64,000 nt of DNA. Source: Chryseotalea sanaruensis (GTDB lineage: Bacteria > Bacteroidota > Bacteroidia > Cytophagales > Cyclobacteriaceae). Where the stretch lies: positions 310,001-374,000 of the forward strand of contig NZ_BHXQ01000003.1 in NCBI RefSeq assembly GCF_003990915.1, read 5' to 3'. This document shows positions 27,916 through 36,524 of this stretch, piece after piece. The position numbers and the translations under genes are program-made. A model generated the notes under the pieces. The model did no database searches, was not told the origin of the DNA, and saw nothing but the letters and a program-made list of their open reading frames with translations. Positions within the stretch are counted from its first letter, which is position 1. Every line of letters begins with the position of its first letter.

Positions 27916-28743
27916 TTACTTCGTATTTAATACTCTGGCTCGCCACACCTGATCATCGTACTGTCGTGGAAATGGAATCAGCGTGGCTTTACTCAGGAAT
28001 GGTTTTATCTGTTGCATGGTGTTAAAACCGGCTCCTGTAAAAATACGCGTTGCCAGTGGGAACCAGTCTGCTGCCGGAAAATAACGTATACAGACCCCGT
28101 TACTTACTTCAATGCATTTGTCACTTATAACTAAAAAATAAGCCTCGCACTTTTCTTGATGCGCTGCTGCAACCGCGTATTGCAATAAAGATTCCAGTTC
28201 ATCTTGATTAAAAGAATGTACTACCAGCCACAAAGGCTTATCCAATGGCACATTAAAAGCTGCTGGATTAACTGACTCCGGAAGTGGATATGCCAAAGTT
28301 AGCGGATCAATTTTTCTCGAAATGTTCCTTACAAAATACAGGTGTTCATCTTCCAATTCCTCTAATTGATAGACAACCTCAAAACCTAACCTCATTTTTT
28401 GAACATGATGCTTGTAGTTCTCCCACTTCAATCGTCTGGCCAGATAGTACACCGGATAATCTACCTTAGGCCAAACGGCAAATTCGCCTAGTAAGCCATG
28501 AGGAAAGCTATCTATATACAATTCATGGATACTAAGTCCGGGTAATTTTTCATCTATAAACGATTTCCATGACTGATCATAATCATCCGGTGCAACAAAG
28601 ATCACCTTTGTTTCAGTAAAAAAAGTATAGACCAAGGGATTAGAAGTAATGATTGTGTAATCCTCAATCGCAAATTGTTTAATAAAAACAGAGGTACGGA
28701 ACAAGTGCCCCATACCTCCCCCCATTACATAAAAAAGTGTCAC
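27916..28743 (-). CDS. MurG-like GT-B fold putative glycosyltransferase
   Basis: The 275-residue protein begins MTLFYVMGGGMGHLFRT. The glycine loop followed by GH near the N-terminus is the pattern of MurG/GT28-type GT-B enzymes. A late FTGAGFNTMQQIKPFLSKATLIPFP stretch resembles their nucleotide-sugar binding region (G-G-F/x-T...E/Q, then a P-x-P segment). It is shorter than MurG (about 350 residues) and has no membrane segment. It shares a 4-base start/stop overlap with the lipoprotein upstream and is the last gene of a five-gene overlapping glycan cluster. Donor and acceptor are unknown, and it could be a non-catalytic homologue. Confidence 0.6.
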   Translation of the reverse strand: MTLFYVMGGGMGHLFRTSVFIKQFAIEDYTIITSNPLVYTFFTETKVIFVAPDDYDQSWKSFIDEKLPGLSIHELYIDSFPHGLLGEFAVWPKVDYPVYYLARRLKWENYKHHVQKMRLGFEVVYQLEELEDEHLYFVRNISRKIDPLTLAYPLPESVNPAAFNVPLDKPLWLVVHSFNQDELESLLQYAVAAAHQEKCEAYFLVISDKCIEVSNGVCIRYFPAADWFPLATRIFTGAGFNTMQQIKPFLSKATLIPFPRQYDDQVWRARVLNTK

Positions 28744-29309
28744 CTACCCTTAGCTTTAAGTTCAGCCATCAGAATAAACTTCTCCATATCTTTTAGTTCT
28801 TCAATTAATAGTAAAGCAGGAGCCAGCGATAAACCTGCACCTCGTGTTGTGTAAGCGTCATTTACCTGAAACCATTCTGCTTCATTATTCATTCTTAACT
28901 CTGTTACCAAAGCATCATTTCTTTCCAATTTGATTTTACCTTCGTCTCTCAATTTAATTTCATAGGCATTGCTCATTTCTTCATTATTGGCAATTTTAAT
29001 TTTATCATCGTAAAGTTTTACCTTCCAAAGCAGTTCTTCACGATAGTCTCTTAATTTAAAACCATCATCTGAATATTTAACAGCGTATTGCATTGTATTG
29101 CCTGCATCGTAATATTTTCTTTTCTCTTTTTTAAAAATACCAGTCAGCGAAAGTTCAGGTGTATCAATAATAACCTCTCCACCTACACTAACGGATGCGA
29201 GTTGTTCACGCTTAGCATCATGTACCGAAAATTTAGCAGACTCACTGGCCGGATTGCAACCTGAGACTACTGCTACTAAACCCAGGCAGAGTAGCGATAA
29301 TTTTTTCAT
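28740..29309 (-). CDS. Uncharacterised lipoprotein in glycosyltransferase cluster
   Basis: 190 residues from the Met at 29309, chosen because it gives a lipoprotein signal, MKKLSLLCLGLVAVVSGC. The body is rich in short beta strands and charged residues (FKKEKRKYYDAGNTMQYAVK, WKVKLYDDKIKIANNEE) with no recognised domain. Its 5' end overlaps the 3' end of the upstream GT4 gene by about 68 bases in another frame, and its 3' end overlaps the MurG-like gene by 4 bases, so it is translationally embedded in the cluster. An envelope role linked to the glycan made by its neighbours is inferred from context only. Confidence 0.75.
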   Translation of the reverse strand: MKKLSLLCLGLVAVVSGCNPASESAKFSVHDAKREQLASVSVGGEVIIDTPELSLTGIFKKEKRKYYDAGNTMQYAVKYSDDGFKLRDYREELLWKVKLYDDKIKIANNEEMSNAYEIKLRDEGKIKLERNDALVTELRMNNEAEWFQVNDAYTTRGAGLSLAPALLLIEELKDMEKFILMAELKAKGR

Positions 29310-30384
29310 AAGCATCTGTTTCATGTTGATTGGTAAATTTAGTTTCAATGATATTTTTTAAATCACTCCCCCATTTTAATCGTTGGATTATTTCTGCATT
29401 CAAGAAAGTTGAAAGCACATGTCGACAATCCTTATGGTCGCCCGGTTCAAACAAAAGTTCATCCGTTACACCCTGCATTAAATCCTTCATTCCATCAATC
29501 TTAGCCGCCAAAACAGGAATACCCAGGGCACTCGCTTCTAACAATACATTGGGCATACCATCATAATAAGAAGGAATAGCGACTGCATCGCAACACAAAT
29601 AATATTTTATCAATTCAAAACGATCCATAAATGAGAAGTGAGAATAGCTTAAGGCTGAACTTATCAGCATTTCCTGCATCTCTTCTCCTATTTCGCCAAT
29701 CAATAATAAATGAAATTCGTGATTTCGTTCCAGCGATAATAATGAACGCAACAAAAGATCAAGACCCTTTTTTGCCTTCAATTGACCAAAAACACCAATA
29801 CAAACTTTTCCATTTGTGTGCTCAGCACGCCATGCTTTCGCCATACTTATTTCACTAGGACTGGGATGCCATGAACTTAATGCTATTCCATTAGGAACAT
29901 AGCTAACTTTAACATCAGGAAAAAGTTTTGATAGCTTTTGCTTTTTATCTCTGCTTACTACACAAACATGACTTGAGGCAAGTAAGGCGTCCTGCAACAG
30001 ATCTCGCTTGCGTGGTGTAAATATAGCTGCATCAAAATCATTTCCTCTTAACATTGTAACCAAAGGCAAGCCCATCCATTTAGCATAAACAGGTGCAGCC
30101 AGCACTGGTAAATATCCACCAAAACAAATCAGCAAATCATAAGTTTGTCTTTCTATATAATTCCATGTAAGATTCAAAGTATGCGCTTCACTATCTTCAA
30201 AAGGAACACTGATGTAAGCACCGTTAATTTGTTGGGTAGTTTTAATCAAACCTGTTCTACTAGCAAAATGAACAACATCGATAACGTAGTCTCTTTTTCT
30301 AAGTCCATCCACTATCCTGTCGCAGGATTGCGACATACCACCGCGTTGAGGAGGATAATTTTCTGTAAGAAAACAAATTTGCAT
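29242..30384 (-). CDS. Group 1 (GT4) glycosyltransferase
   Basis: The 380-residue GT-B enzyme starts MQICFLTENYPPQRGGMSQS, the standard GT4 opening with the glycine-rich acceptor loop. Middle and C-terminal motifs include YVPNGIALSSW, IGVFGQLKAKKGLDLLL and PSYYDGMPNVLLEASALGIPVLA. The last carries the E-x7-E type nucleotide-sugar motif (D-G-M-P...E-A). It would transfer a sugar from a nucleotide donor to an envelope glycan at the cytoplasmic membrane face. The start is 8 bases after the membrane-protein stop. Its 3' end runs about 68 bases into the lipoprotein gene. Confidence 0.88.
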   Translation of the reverse strand: MQICFLTENYPPQRGGMSQSCDRIVDGLRKRDYVIDVVHFASRTGLIKTTQQINGAYISVPFEDSEAHTLNLTWNYIERQTYDLLICFGGYLPVLAAPVYAKWMGLPLVTMLRGNDFDAAIFTPRKRDLLQDALLASSHVCVVSRDKKQKLSKLFPDVKVSYVPNGIALSSWHPSPSEISMAKAWRAEHTNGKVCIGVFGQLKAKKGLDLLLRSLLSLERNHEFHLLLIGEIGEEMQEMLISSALSYSHFSFMDRFELIKYYLCCDAVAIPSYYDGMPNVLLEASALGIPVLAAKIDGMKDLMQGVTDELLFEPGDHKDCRHVLSTFLNAEIIQRLKWGSDLKNIIETKFTNQHETDAYEKIIATLPGFSSSSLRLQSGQ

Positions 30385-30392
30385 AAAGTATC

Positions 30393-31454
30393 TCAGCTAT
30401 CGAATATATTCATTTTAGTATCATCATCCGACAGTCTATTCATATCATCTCTGTCACGCATGGAATCGAAATCATTTCTATCAAAATAATCGCTTGACAT
30501 CATATAAGCAGGTAACAATGGATCAATACCAGCATCGGCACCTCCTACGCCCGCATTACTAATCTTATTAACAGGTGCGTTGGATGAATTTGGCAGTGGT
30601 GTATTGACGGGCTTATTTAAATCTGCAGGAGGCTCATTAATGTTTTGCACCTGATTATAAATGTTTTTGATGCCTTGCATGTACTCCTTAAGGGTAAGGA
30701 CATCGTAATTCAAAATTTTTCCTTTTCCTTTTAGTTTGAAAACATAACCATCAGCAGTTTCCTCCATTTGCATATTACTCAGTAACTTCAGCCCTTTCAG
30801 TTTATAGGTACTCTTAGGCAGTGTAAGTCTTTGAAAATAATGATGGACAGTTTTCATTTTTGATTTATACTTGCCCCTGGGATTCCGATAGCTTATTTCC
30901 TTAATATCATCCGCCACCACTGTTTCAAGGTAGGCACCATCACGAAGCAAAATCTTCGCGGCTATATATTTAGCCTCATATGTTTTTATGTTTCTACCAC
31001 TTACCTTACTGGCCATTGGTTTAACATTTCTCAGCGGATCGCGAAAGTCCACAGCGGCTGATAGCTTTGCTTCCTCTCCGGCCAGGTCTTTCATAGCATT
31101 AAGTAATGGCATAAAAAACAAGCGCAAATAATTATTCAGGTCACGACTTTTTATCGTACTCATACGCATAAATAGCCAGACAGTTATGATAGCCAACGAG
31201 GTTGGTGCAATAATGATCAAAGGATCTTGCAGTTGGTAATAAGCAATGGAGGAGATGATGGTCAGAATAATGAATAATACTATCATTGCAACCGAACCTT
31301 TTGCATGCTTATCCCGGTACGCATCATAAGCACTGGCTCTCTGTAAAAAAGTAATCCAGTTTTTTACAGTCCAGGTTGTACTCATTGTTTTATCATCAAT
31401 AAAGCGTTTTTCCTGCGGTGATAAGCCATCGTAAAATTTCTTTGCATTAGCCAT
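30393..31454 (-). CDS. Membrane protein of unknown function in glycosyltransferase cluster
   Basis: 353 residues from MANAKKFYDGL at 31454, overlapping the upstream GT4 stop by 8 bases. The frame upstream to 31529 lies inside that gene and is rejected. Two adjacent membrane helices fall at residues about 53-95 (GSVAMIVLFIILTIISSIAY, then IIIAPTSLAIITVWLFM). A cytoplasmic-looking domain with mixed strands follows (AAKILLRDGAYLETVVADDI, KLKGKGKILNYDVLTLKEYM), then a low-complexity Asn/Pro and Asp-rich tail. No known family is recognised. The location between two glycosyltransferases suggests a scaffold or assembly role, which is inference. Confidence 0.7.
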   Translation of the reverse strand: MANAKKFYDGLSPQEKRFIDDKTMSTTWTVKNWITFLQRASAYDAYRDKHAKGSVAMIVLFIILTIISSIAYYQLQDPLIIIAPTSLAIITVWLFMRMSTIKSRDLNNYLRLFFMPLLNAMKDLAGEEAKLSAAVDFRDPLRNVKPMASKVSGRNIKTYEAKYIAAKILLRDGAYLETVVADDIKEISYRNPRGKYKSKMKTVHHYFQRLTLPKSTYKLKGLKLLSNMQMEETADGYVFKLKGKGKILNYDVLTLKEYMQGIKNIYNQVQNINEPPADLNKPVNTPLPNSSNAPVNKISNAGVGGADAGIDPLLPAYMMSSDYFDRNDFDSMRDRDDMNRLSDDDTKMNIFDS

Positions 31455-32628
31455 AGCGTAAATTGTTTTTTGAATAGCCAAAAGAGAATGTATAAACCTG
31501 TTCGTAAAGTTGAGCAAGATTTCCTTCAATATGATCCCAGGAGAAGTGGTCTGCTATTGTTTGTTTTGCGTTTTCACTTAGTAAATCACGTTGTTGCGGA
31601 TAATCGAGTAGAATCCTAATTGCTCTTGCCAACTCTGCAGGCCTTCCTGGTCGCACCAATACACCGTTTATCTGTGGTTGAATAATCTCTCTGACAACAG
31701 GCAAATCCGAAGCAATTACAGGTGTTCCACATGCCATACTTTCAAAAATTTTCAAAGGCGAACAACCTTGTTCAAGGTTGCGACTACATTCGACTAATGG
31801 CGCAATGCTGGCGTATGCATGACTGATTACATTTTGCAACTTCTCTTTATCAAGCTGATACAACCACACAATTCTTTCCTGCATACCAATTTTCTCTGCA
31901 AACTTCCTGTACGCTTTGCAATGATGTTCTGTATGTGATGCACAAATTATAAGCTTCAAATTTGCTTTATCCTCCAGGTAGCGCATCGCTTTCAACAATA
32001 CATCTAAACCTTGCCATGCTTGCAACGCTCCGAAATACAAAATGTATTCACCTGAAATAACTGGTGTTGCTGATATGTTTGCTGGCAGATCGGCTCCGTT
32101 ACTTAACAACTTTATTTTTTCTTCTGCCACCCCACGGTTCCACAGGTGTTTTTTTATAACCTGAGAAGGTGTGAGTACAAGTGCTGACTCCTTGAGACAA
32201 TAATCTTCCAAATGTTTAAGCTTCTCATGTGTTACATTTGTAAGCTGTGGATATCGGTAAGGCCATTCTATACTAGGCAAACCGTTAACTTCGAATACAG
32301 GTAGAATGTGCGGATGCGATAACACAGCCATACCTCCCCATACATCCCTGAAGTGCCCAACAAGAAGCGTATCCTGTTTATCCAAAATTTCTTTAACCCA
32401 TGACGAAAAAAGTAAGGCTCGCTTAAGCACATTCTGCTCTTCACTTAAAAAACAAAGCTGGCTTATATGCTTACTCTCAATCTTTGGTAACGGCCCTTCT
32501 ACTGTGAGCAACAACGTTGGTCCATAAGATTCGCTCAACACTTTACACATATGCGCAATATGTGTAGATGCTCCCTTGTAAGAAGGATGCTGATCGAAAG
32601 CAATATAAACTGACTTAAAATGCGACAT
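31447..32628 (-). CDS. Group 1 (GT4) glycosyltransferase
   Basis: 393 residues from MSHFKSVYIAFDQHPSYKGA; a Met four codons upstream is possible but gives only MHHS. GT4 features are GASTHIAHMCKVL near the N-terminus, LLSNGADLPANIS, YILYFGALQAWQGLDVLLKA, CSPLKIFESMACGTPVIASD with the catalytic-type E-x-x-A-C-G-x-P-V segment, and NGVLVRPGRPAELARAI. It is the first gene of the glycan cluster. The upstream gap of about 240 bases contains the octamer repeat and could carry the cluster promoter. Confidence 0.88.
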   Translation of the reverse strand: MSHFKSVYIAFDQHPSYKGASTHIAHMCKVLSESYGPTLLLTVEGPLPKIESKHISQLCFLSEEQNVLKRALLFSSWVKEILDKQDTLLVGHFRDVWGGMAVLSHPHILPVFEVNGLPSIEWPYRYPQLTNVTHEKLKHLEDYCLKESALVLTPSQVIKKHLWNRGVAEEKIKLLSNGADLPANISATPVISGEYILYFGALQAWQGLDVLLKAMRYLEDKANLKLIICASHTEHHCKAYRKFAEKIGMQERIVWLYQLDKEKLQNVISHAYASIAPLVECSRNLEQGCSPLKIFESMACGTPVIASDLPVVREIIQPQINGVLVRPGRPAELARAIRILLDYPQQRDLLSENAKQTIADHFSWDHIEGNLAQLYEQVYTFSFGYSKNNLRYG

Positions 32629-32800
32629 CGAATGATGCAATTTTTAAAGAAAAATACGAAGCTTATTTGATACGGCCTTAAAAGTTAGAAAAAACTTTTT
32701 TAAACTTAACCAAGGCAAACGCCTTGACCTGCGTTTTTTTAAATGCCCTGCTACATATTAGCTTTTGCCATCCTACAAGCATGCCAGTTATTACCTCTCA

Positions 32801-32864
32801 ACACTTCAGCACTGTAGCACTTTAACACTTTAGCACTTTAACACTTCAGCACTTCAGCACTTTA
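32801..32864. repeat. Eight tandem copies of an 8-bp unit, (A/G)CACTT(T/C)A
   Basis: Counting by 8 from 32801 gives ACACTTCA, GCACTGTA, GCACTTTA, ACACTTTA, GCACTTTA, ACACTTCA, GCACTTCA, GCACTTTA. The array stops 3 bases before the response-regulator stop codon on the minus strand, so it is in that gene's 3' untranslated region. A second array of the same unit lies at 58455-58518. The rest of the gap (32641-32800) holds only a short CAAGGC-AAAC-GCCTTG hairpin at 32711-32726. Confidence 0.85.
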
Positions 32865-32867
32865 AAC

Positions 32868-33500
32868 CTAAACAAGCTTCTCGTGTATAGCTTTACTCAC
32901 AGCTTCCGTTTGAGAATGTACATGCAGCTTTTCGTATACTTTCTTTATATGACTGCGAACGGTGTCCATACTAATAGCAAATTCAGCAGCAATCAACTTA
33001 TAACTGTTACCTTTACTGAGTGATGTCAGCACCTCTTGCTCACGAGCCGTAAGTTGATAAGGATTATCAAGTTTAGGCTTCTGTTGCATGGCGGCTATTA
33101 CCATCCGCGCAATGCTTGGCGACATAGGAGCGCCACCGTCCATGGCTTCTTCTATGGAGGAAAATAACCTGGTGGATATATGCTTCTTTAAAATATAACC
33201 TGAAGCACCTGCACAGATGGCATCAAATACATGTTGATTATCATCAAACACGGTAAGCATAAGAATAGGAATATTTTTATCGATCTTCCTGACATGCTCT
33301 ACTGCCTGAATACCATTCATAACTGGCATATCAATATCCATGATCAATAAATCAGGGGTAAACTCTTTAAGATGGGCGCTTACCGCTACCGGACTTTCGA
33401 ATGCTCCGACTAATTCAATATTCGCATTTAAGCGAAGCATCGTTTGTATGCTCTCGCTCAGCAGCAGGTTGTCTTCATAAAGTAAGATTGCGTAGGCCAT
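32868..33500 (-). CDS. NarL/LuxR-family response regulator
   Basis: The 210-residue protein has a receiver domain (acidic pair in LLYEDN, phospho-acceptor Asp55 in LLIMDIDMP, Thr in LMLTVFD, Lys in YILKK). A C-terminal LuxR-type helix-turn-helix covers residues about 147-205 (LTAREQEVLTSLSKGNSYKL, then IAAEFAISMDTVRSHIKKVY). It would be phosphorylated by the histidine kinase encoded 50 bases upstream on the same strand and then bind DNA. Target genes are not evident; the downstream glycosyltransferase cluster is one candidate by proximity. Confidence 0.95.
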   Translation of the reverse strand: MAYAILLYEDNLLLSESIQTMLRLNANIELVGAFESPVAVSAHLKEFTPDLLIMDIDMPVMNGIQAVEHVRKIDKNIPILMLTVFDDNQHVFDAICAGASGYILKKHISTRLFSSIEEAMDGGAPMSPSIARMVIAAMQQKPKLDNPYQLTAREQEVLTSLSKGNSYKLIAAEFAISMDTVRSHIKKVYEKLHVHSQTEAVSKAIHEKLV

Positions 33501-33550
33501 TATAGAATTAAGTAAATATCGCAGTCTTTTAATAAATTACCATCACATCA

Positions 33551-35584
33551 TTATGCGATAGGCAAATGAAGTTCTGCTATTGTTCCCTCCCCCGCAATAC
33601 TTTTAACAGAAAACTCACCCTTTACTTCGTTTGCGCGTTCCCTTTGATTGCGTAAACCATTACCTGACTTTACATGCTTCGTATCAAAACCTTTACCGTT
33701 ATCAGTGATACGCATAATTAGATTTTGCTCGGCTTGTAATAACTTAATGTCTACACGACTTGCTTCGCTATATTTTGCAGCATTATTAATTGTTTCCTTA
33801 AATACTAAAAAAAGATTTTTACGCTGTTCTGGTGTCAGCTTTACTCCTTGAGAAATTTGTTCAGTAAAGTGATACGTTATATTTTTCGATTCCAGTATTT
33901 CTGAAGCAAACTCCCGCATGTGCGAAACTACTTCACGTATTGAATCGTTGTGTGGATTAACAGACCACACCATATCACCGATATCTTCCATTATGCGGGC
34001 AGATTGGTCACCAATTCGTTGTAGATAGTTTTGCACATTACCATTTTTTTCATTGAGCGCTACCTGGCTTAAAATGTTAATACTGGAAAGCGTTGAACCA
34101 ATGTCATCATGTAAATCGCGTGCAAGATTATTGCGCACCTTTTCTATTTCCAAAAGTCTCTTCGTGCGACTCGTAACCCGGTAACGATTTACAAGCAAAA
34201 AGCCTATGAATAAACTTGCAATTAACAAGATAACAATGGCACTTATTAATAATCGCTGACGACTGAGTGTAAGGTCTTGAACCCGTTGATTGGATTTTAA
34301 TAACTCAATCTCAGCAACCTTCTTCTCGTTTTGATACTTCAGTTCTAACTCCTGAATTTCACTAACATTACTTGCTTCATTTAAACTATCTTTTAACTGC
34401 GTAAAATATTCGTAGTATTGCAACGCTTCCTCAAATTTTTTCTGCCCAACATAAATATCCGAAAGCACTTCATACGAATCCAAAATGGTATAAGGATCAT
34501 TAATTTTTTTGGCAATGACTTGTGCTGAATCCATATAAGCAATGGCAACCTGATAGCGTTTCAATTGAAGAAAGGTATATCCCATGGCGGTATATACACG
34601 TCCTAATAATTGGTCGTTGGAACTCTTTTTAGAAATACCTATTGCTTTCGCATATTGACTTTGCGCCATCTCATAATCTCCTCTATCGAAATATATATTG
34701 CCAATATTGGAATAGGTTTCAGAAGTTTCTCGAACATAGCCAAGTTTAAGATAACTATCCAATGCCTTCTTATATTCAAGTAAGGCTTCATCCAACATTT
34801 TTTGTTTTCGGTAAATGCGTCCGATGAGCTGAGATATATAGGCAAGGTTTTTTTGAAGATTGTGCTTTTGACTTATACTTTGTGCCTCCTTTGCATAGGT
34901 CAGCGCTTTACCATAATCTCCAATGAGATATTGAACATTACCAATATTTGCTAAAGCGCGTGACTGTGCAACAGGGTCATGCAACAAACTGTCTTGAATT
35001 TTTGCTGAAAGTATGTAACAATTTAGCGCCTGCTCGTAATTTCCTTCTTGTAAAAATATATTTCCTTGACTATTATAAATGCCGGCAAGATCCTCAAAAT
35101 TTTTACTAGTCTTGGAAATCACCTCAGCCAACGACAAATAATATTTAGCAGAATCATGTTGTGTTAACCAAAGCAGATTAACTGCCAAACCCTGATAGGC
35201 TTCAGAGCATTGCCCTGCATTATTATTACATAGCCTAAGCGCTTTATGGTAGTAGTAAATAGATGAATCATATTGACCTCTGTCATGGTAAAGCGTACCA
35301 ATCTCATTATATACTTTAACGATGCTTTTATTCGATTCTAATTTGAACGATAATTGTAGCGCATCATTGAGATATTGAATCGACTGCTTTGTATTATTCC
35401 CCTCGGTAGCAAAGGCAAGCCAGATCAGTGTATTTATTTCTGTAGTATCTCCCTTGTGTTGCTTAACTATCTGAACTGCACTATCAAGTTTTAAACGCTT
35501 TAGGGTACTATCAGGTAGAGTCACTTGCGGAAAAACCGCTGTGGCTGTCAGTAATAAGACAATGATTGCCTGTATCTTTTTCAC
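33551..35584 (-). CDS. TPR-containing sensor histidine kinase (HisKA_3 type)
   Basis: 677 residues: an N-terminal signal peptide (MKKIQAIIVLLLTATAVFPQ), then periplasmic TPR repeats to about residue 390 (NIGNIYFDRGDYEMAQSQYA is typical). A coiled stretch follows, then one membrane helix (LLISAIVILLIASLFIGFLL). The HisKA_3 dimerisation helix has the phospho-His at 492 in RDLHDDIGSTLSS, and the ATPase domain carries DNGKGFD and GNGLRNQRERA. This is the NarX/LiaS class of kinase that pairs with LuxR-type regulators, and its partner lies immediately downstream. The signal sensed through the TPR region is unknown. Confidence 0.95.
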   Translation of the reverse strand: MKKIQAIIVLLLTATAVFPQVTLPDSTLKRLKLDSAVQIVKQHKGDTTEINTLIWLAFATEGNNTKQSIQYLNDALQLSFKLESNKSIVKVYNEIGTLYHDRGQYDSSIYYYHKALRLCNNNAGQCSEAYQGLAVNLLWLTQHDSAKYYLSLAEVISKTSKNFEDLAGIYNSQGNIFLQEGNYEQALNCYILSAKIQDSLLHDPVAQSRALANIGNVQYLIGDYGKALTYAKEAQSISQKHNLQKNLAYISQLIGRIYRKQKMLDEALLEYKKALDSYLKLGYVRETSETYSNIGNIYFDRGDYEMAQSQYAKAIGISKKSSNDQLLGRVYTAMGYTFLQLKRYQVAIAYMDSAQVIAKKINDPYTILDSYEVLSDIYVGQKKFEEALQYYEYFTQLKDSLNEASNVSEIQELELKYQNEKKVAEIELLKSNQRVQDLTLSRQRLLISAIVILLIASLFIGFLLVNRYRVTSRTKRLLEIEKVRNNLARDLHDDIGSTLSSINILSQVALNEKNGNVQNYLQRIGDQSARIMEDIGDMVWSVNPHNDSIREVVSHMREFASEILESKNITYHFTEQISQGVKLTPEQRKNLFLVFKETINNAAKYSEASRVDIKLLQAEQNLIMRITDNGKGFDTKHVKSGNGLRNQRERANEVKGEFSVKSIAGEGTIAELHLPIA

Positions 35585-35671
35585 AACTATGTTTAATTAA
35601 AAATCATAAGCGTTAAAAGTACTTGGATGCACCTGAAAGGTATAGTAAAAATCCGAACAGGTCTGTTTCTT

Positions 35672-36472
35672 TCAGCTAAGCAGGTAAGATCGCCCCATCT
35701 CCACATTGTTTAAGAGATAGGCTGAAGGTGTATGACCAGTGAACCGCTTAAAATCTTTAATGAAATGATTCTGATCATAATAATCTTGCACAAAATCCAT
35801 CTGTCGCCAACTTGGTTTTGCGCTTGCATTCAACTGTTGTTCTATTCGCTTAAAGCGTAATATCAGCGAATAGGTTTTAGGAGACAACCCCACATATTTT
35901 TTAAACTGCATTTCTAAATATCTCTCGCTGACACGAAGGTCCTTGGCTAACTTCTCAATCGATACAGTTGCATTTCGGTGGATGTTGTGCAACGTTGCAT
36001 CTGCAAGGGTATCGGTTGTGTGAATATTGGTAAAGGCTTTTATGAAATAATCGTTCAACAATGCAATTTTTGATGTTGTTAAATCTGCTTCCTCCAGTTT
36101 TGCATGTAACTCCTTTAGATCCCCGCGAATAAGTATGCCGTCAAAAGCCTTGTTGGTAAACTCACCCATATCTACGTGCAATAGTTTTGAAAGCATGGTG
36201 GGTTTTAACAACACACCCAACGAATAAAATCCAGGATAATGTATTGCTGTAAAATGATGGTCGATTTGCCCGTAGATACTTACGGGGGCTGTTGTGTACT
36301 CCCGCTTAAGTATCAGTTTCCCCGGCTTGCCGAAGTTGAAGAATACCCCGGAGAATCCATTTGGGAAAAGCTTGTGCTCCCCTCCTGCGGTGGCATTCAC
36401 ACTATTTGCCTCCAAATAACCCTGAATATAGGGTAAAAGTATTTTCGAGGGAGCATAGAAGTTAAAAACCAT
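35672..36472 (-). CDS. AraC-family transcriptional regulator
   Basis: The 266-residue protein has an N-terminal sensor region starting MVFNFYAPSKILLPYIQGYL, with the PNGFSGVFFNFG and PGFYSLGVLLKPTMLSKLL motifs common in Bacteroidota AraC regulators of DUF6597 type. A C-terminal double HTH follows (ATVSIEKLAKDLRVSERYLE, DFVQDYYDQNHFIKDFKRFT). The ligand and targets are unknown. It is divergent from ftsK with only 52 bases between the starts, so the two may share a control region. Confidence 0.92.
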   Translation of the reverse strand: MVFNFYAPSKILLPYIQGYLEANSVNATAGGEHKLFPNGFSGVFFNFGKPGKLILKREYTTAPVSIYGQIDHHFTAIHYPGFYSLGVLLKPTMLSKLLHVDMGEFTNKAFDGILIRGDLKELHAKLEEADLTTSKIALLNDYFIKAFTNIHTTDTLADATLHNIHRNATVSIEKLAKDLRVSERYLEMQFKKYVGLSPKTYSLILRFKRIEQQLNASAKPSWRQMDFVQDYYDQNHFIKDFKRFTGHTPSAYLLNNVEMGRSYLLS

Positions 36473-36524
36473 ACACTAAATATAATTCAAGAGATTCATT
36501 AATTTTAACCACTTTTTAAACTAC

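Noticed and set aside
32801..32864. CRISPR-like repeat array
   Set aside because: Units are only 8 bp and contiguous, with no spacers and no cas genes.
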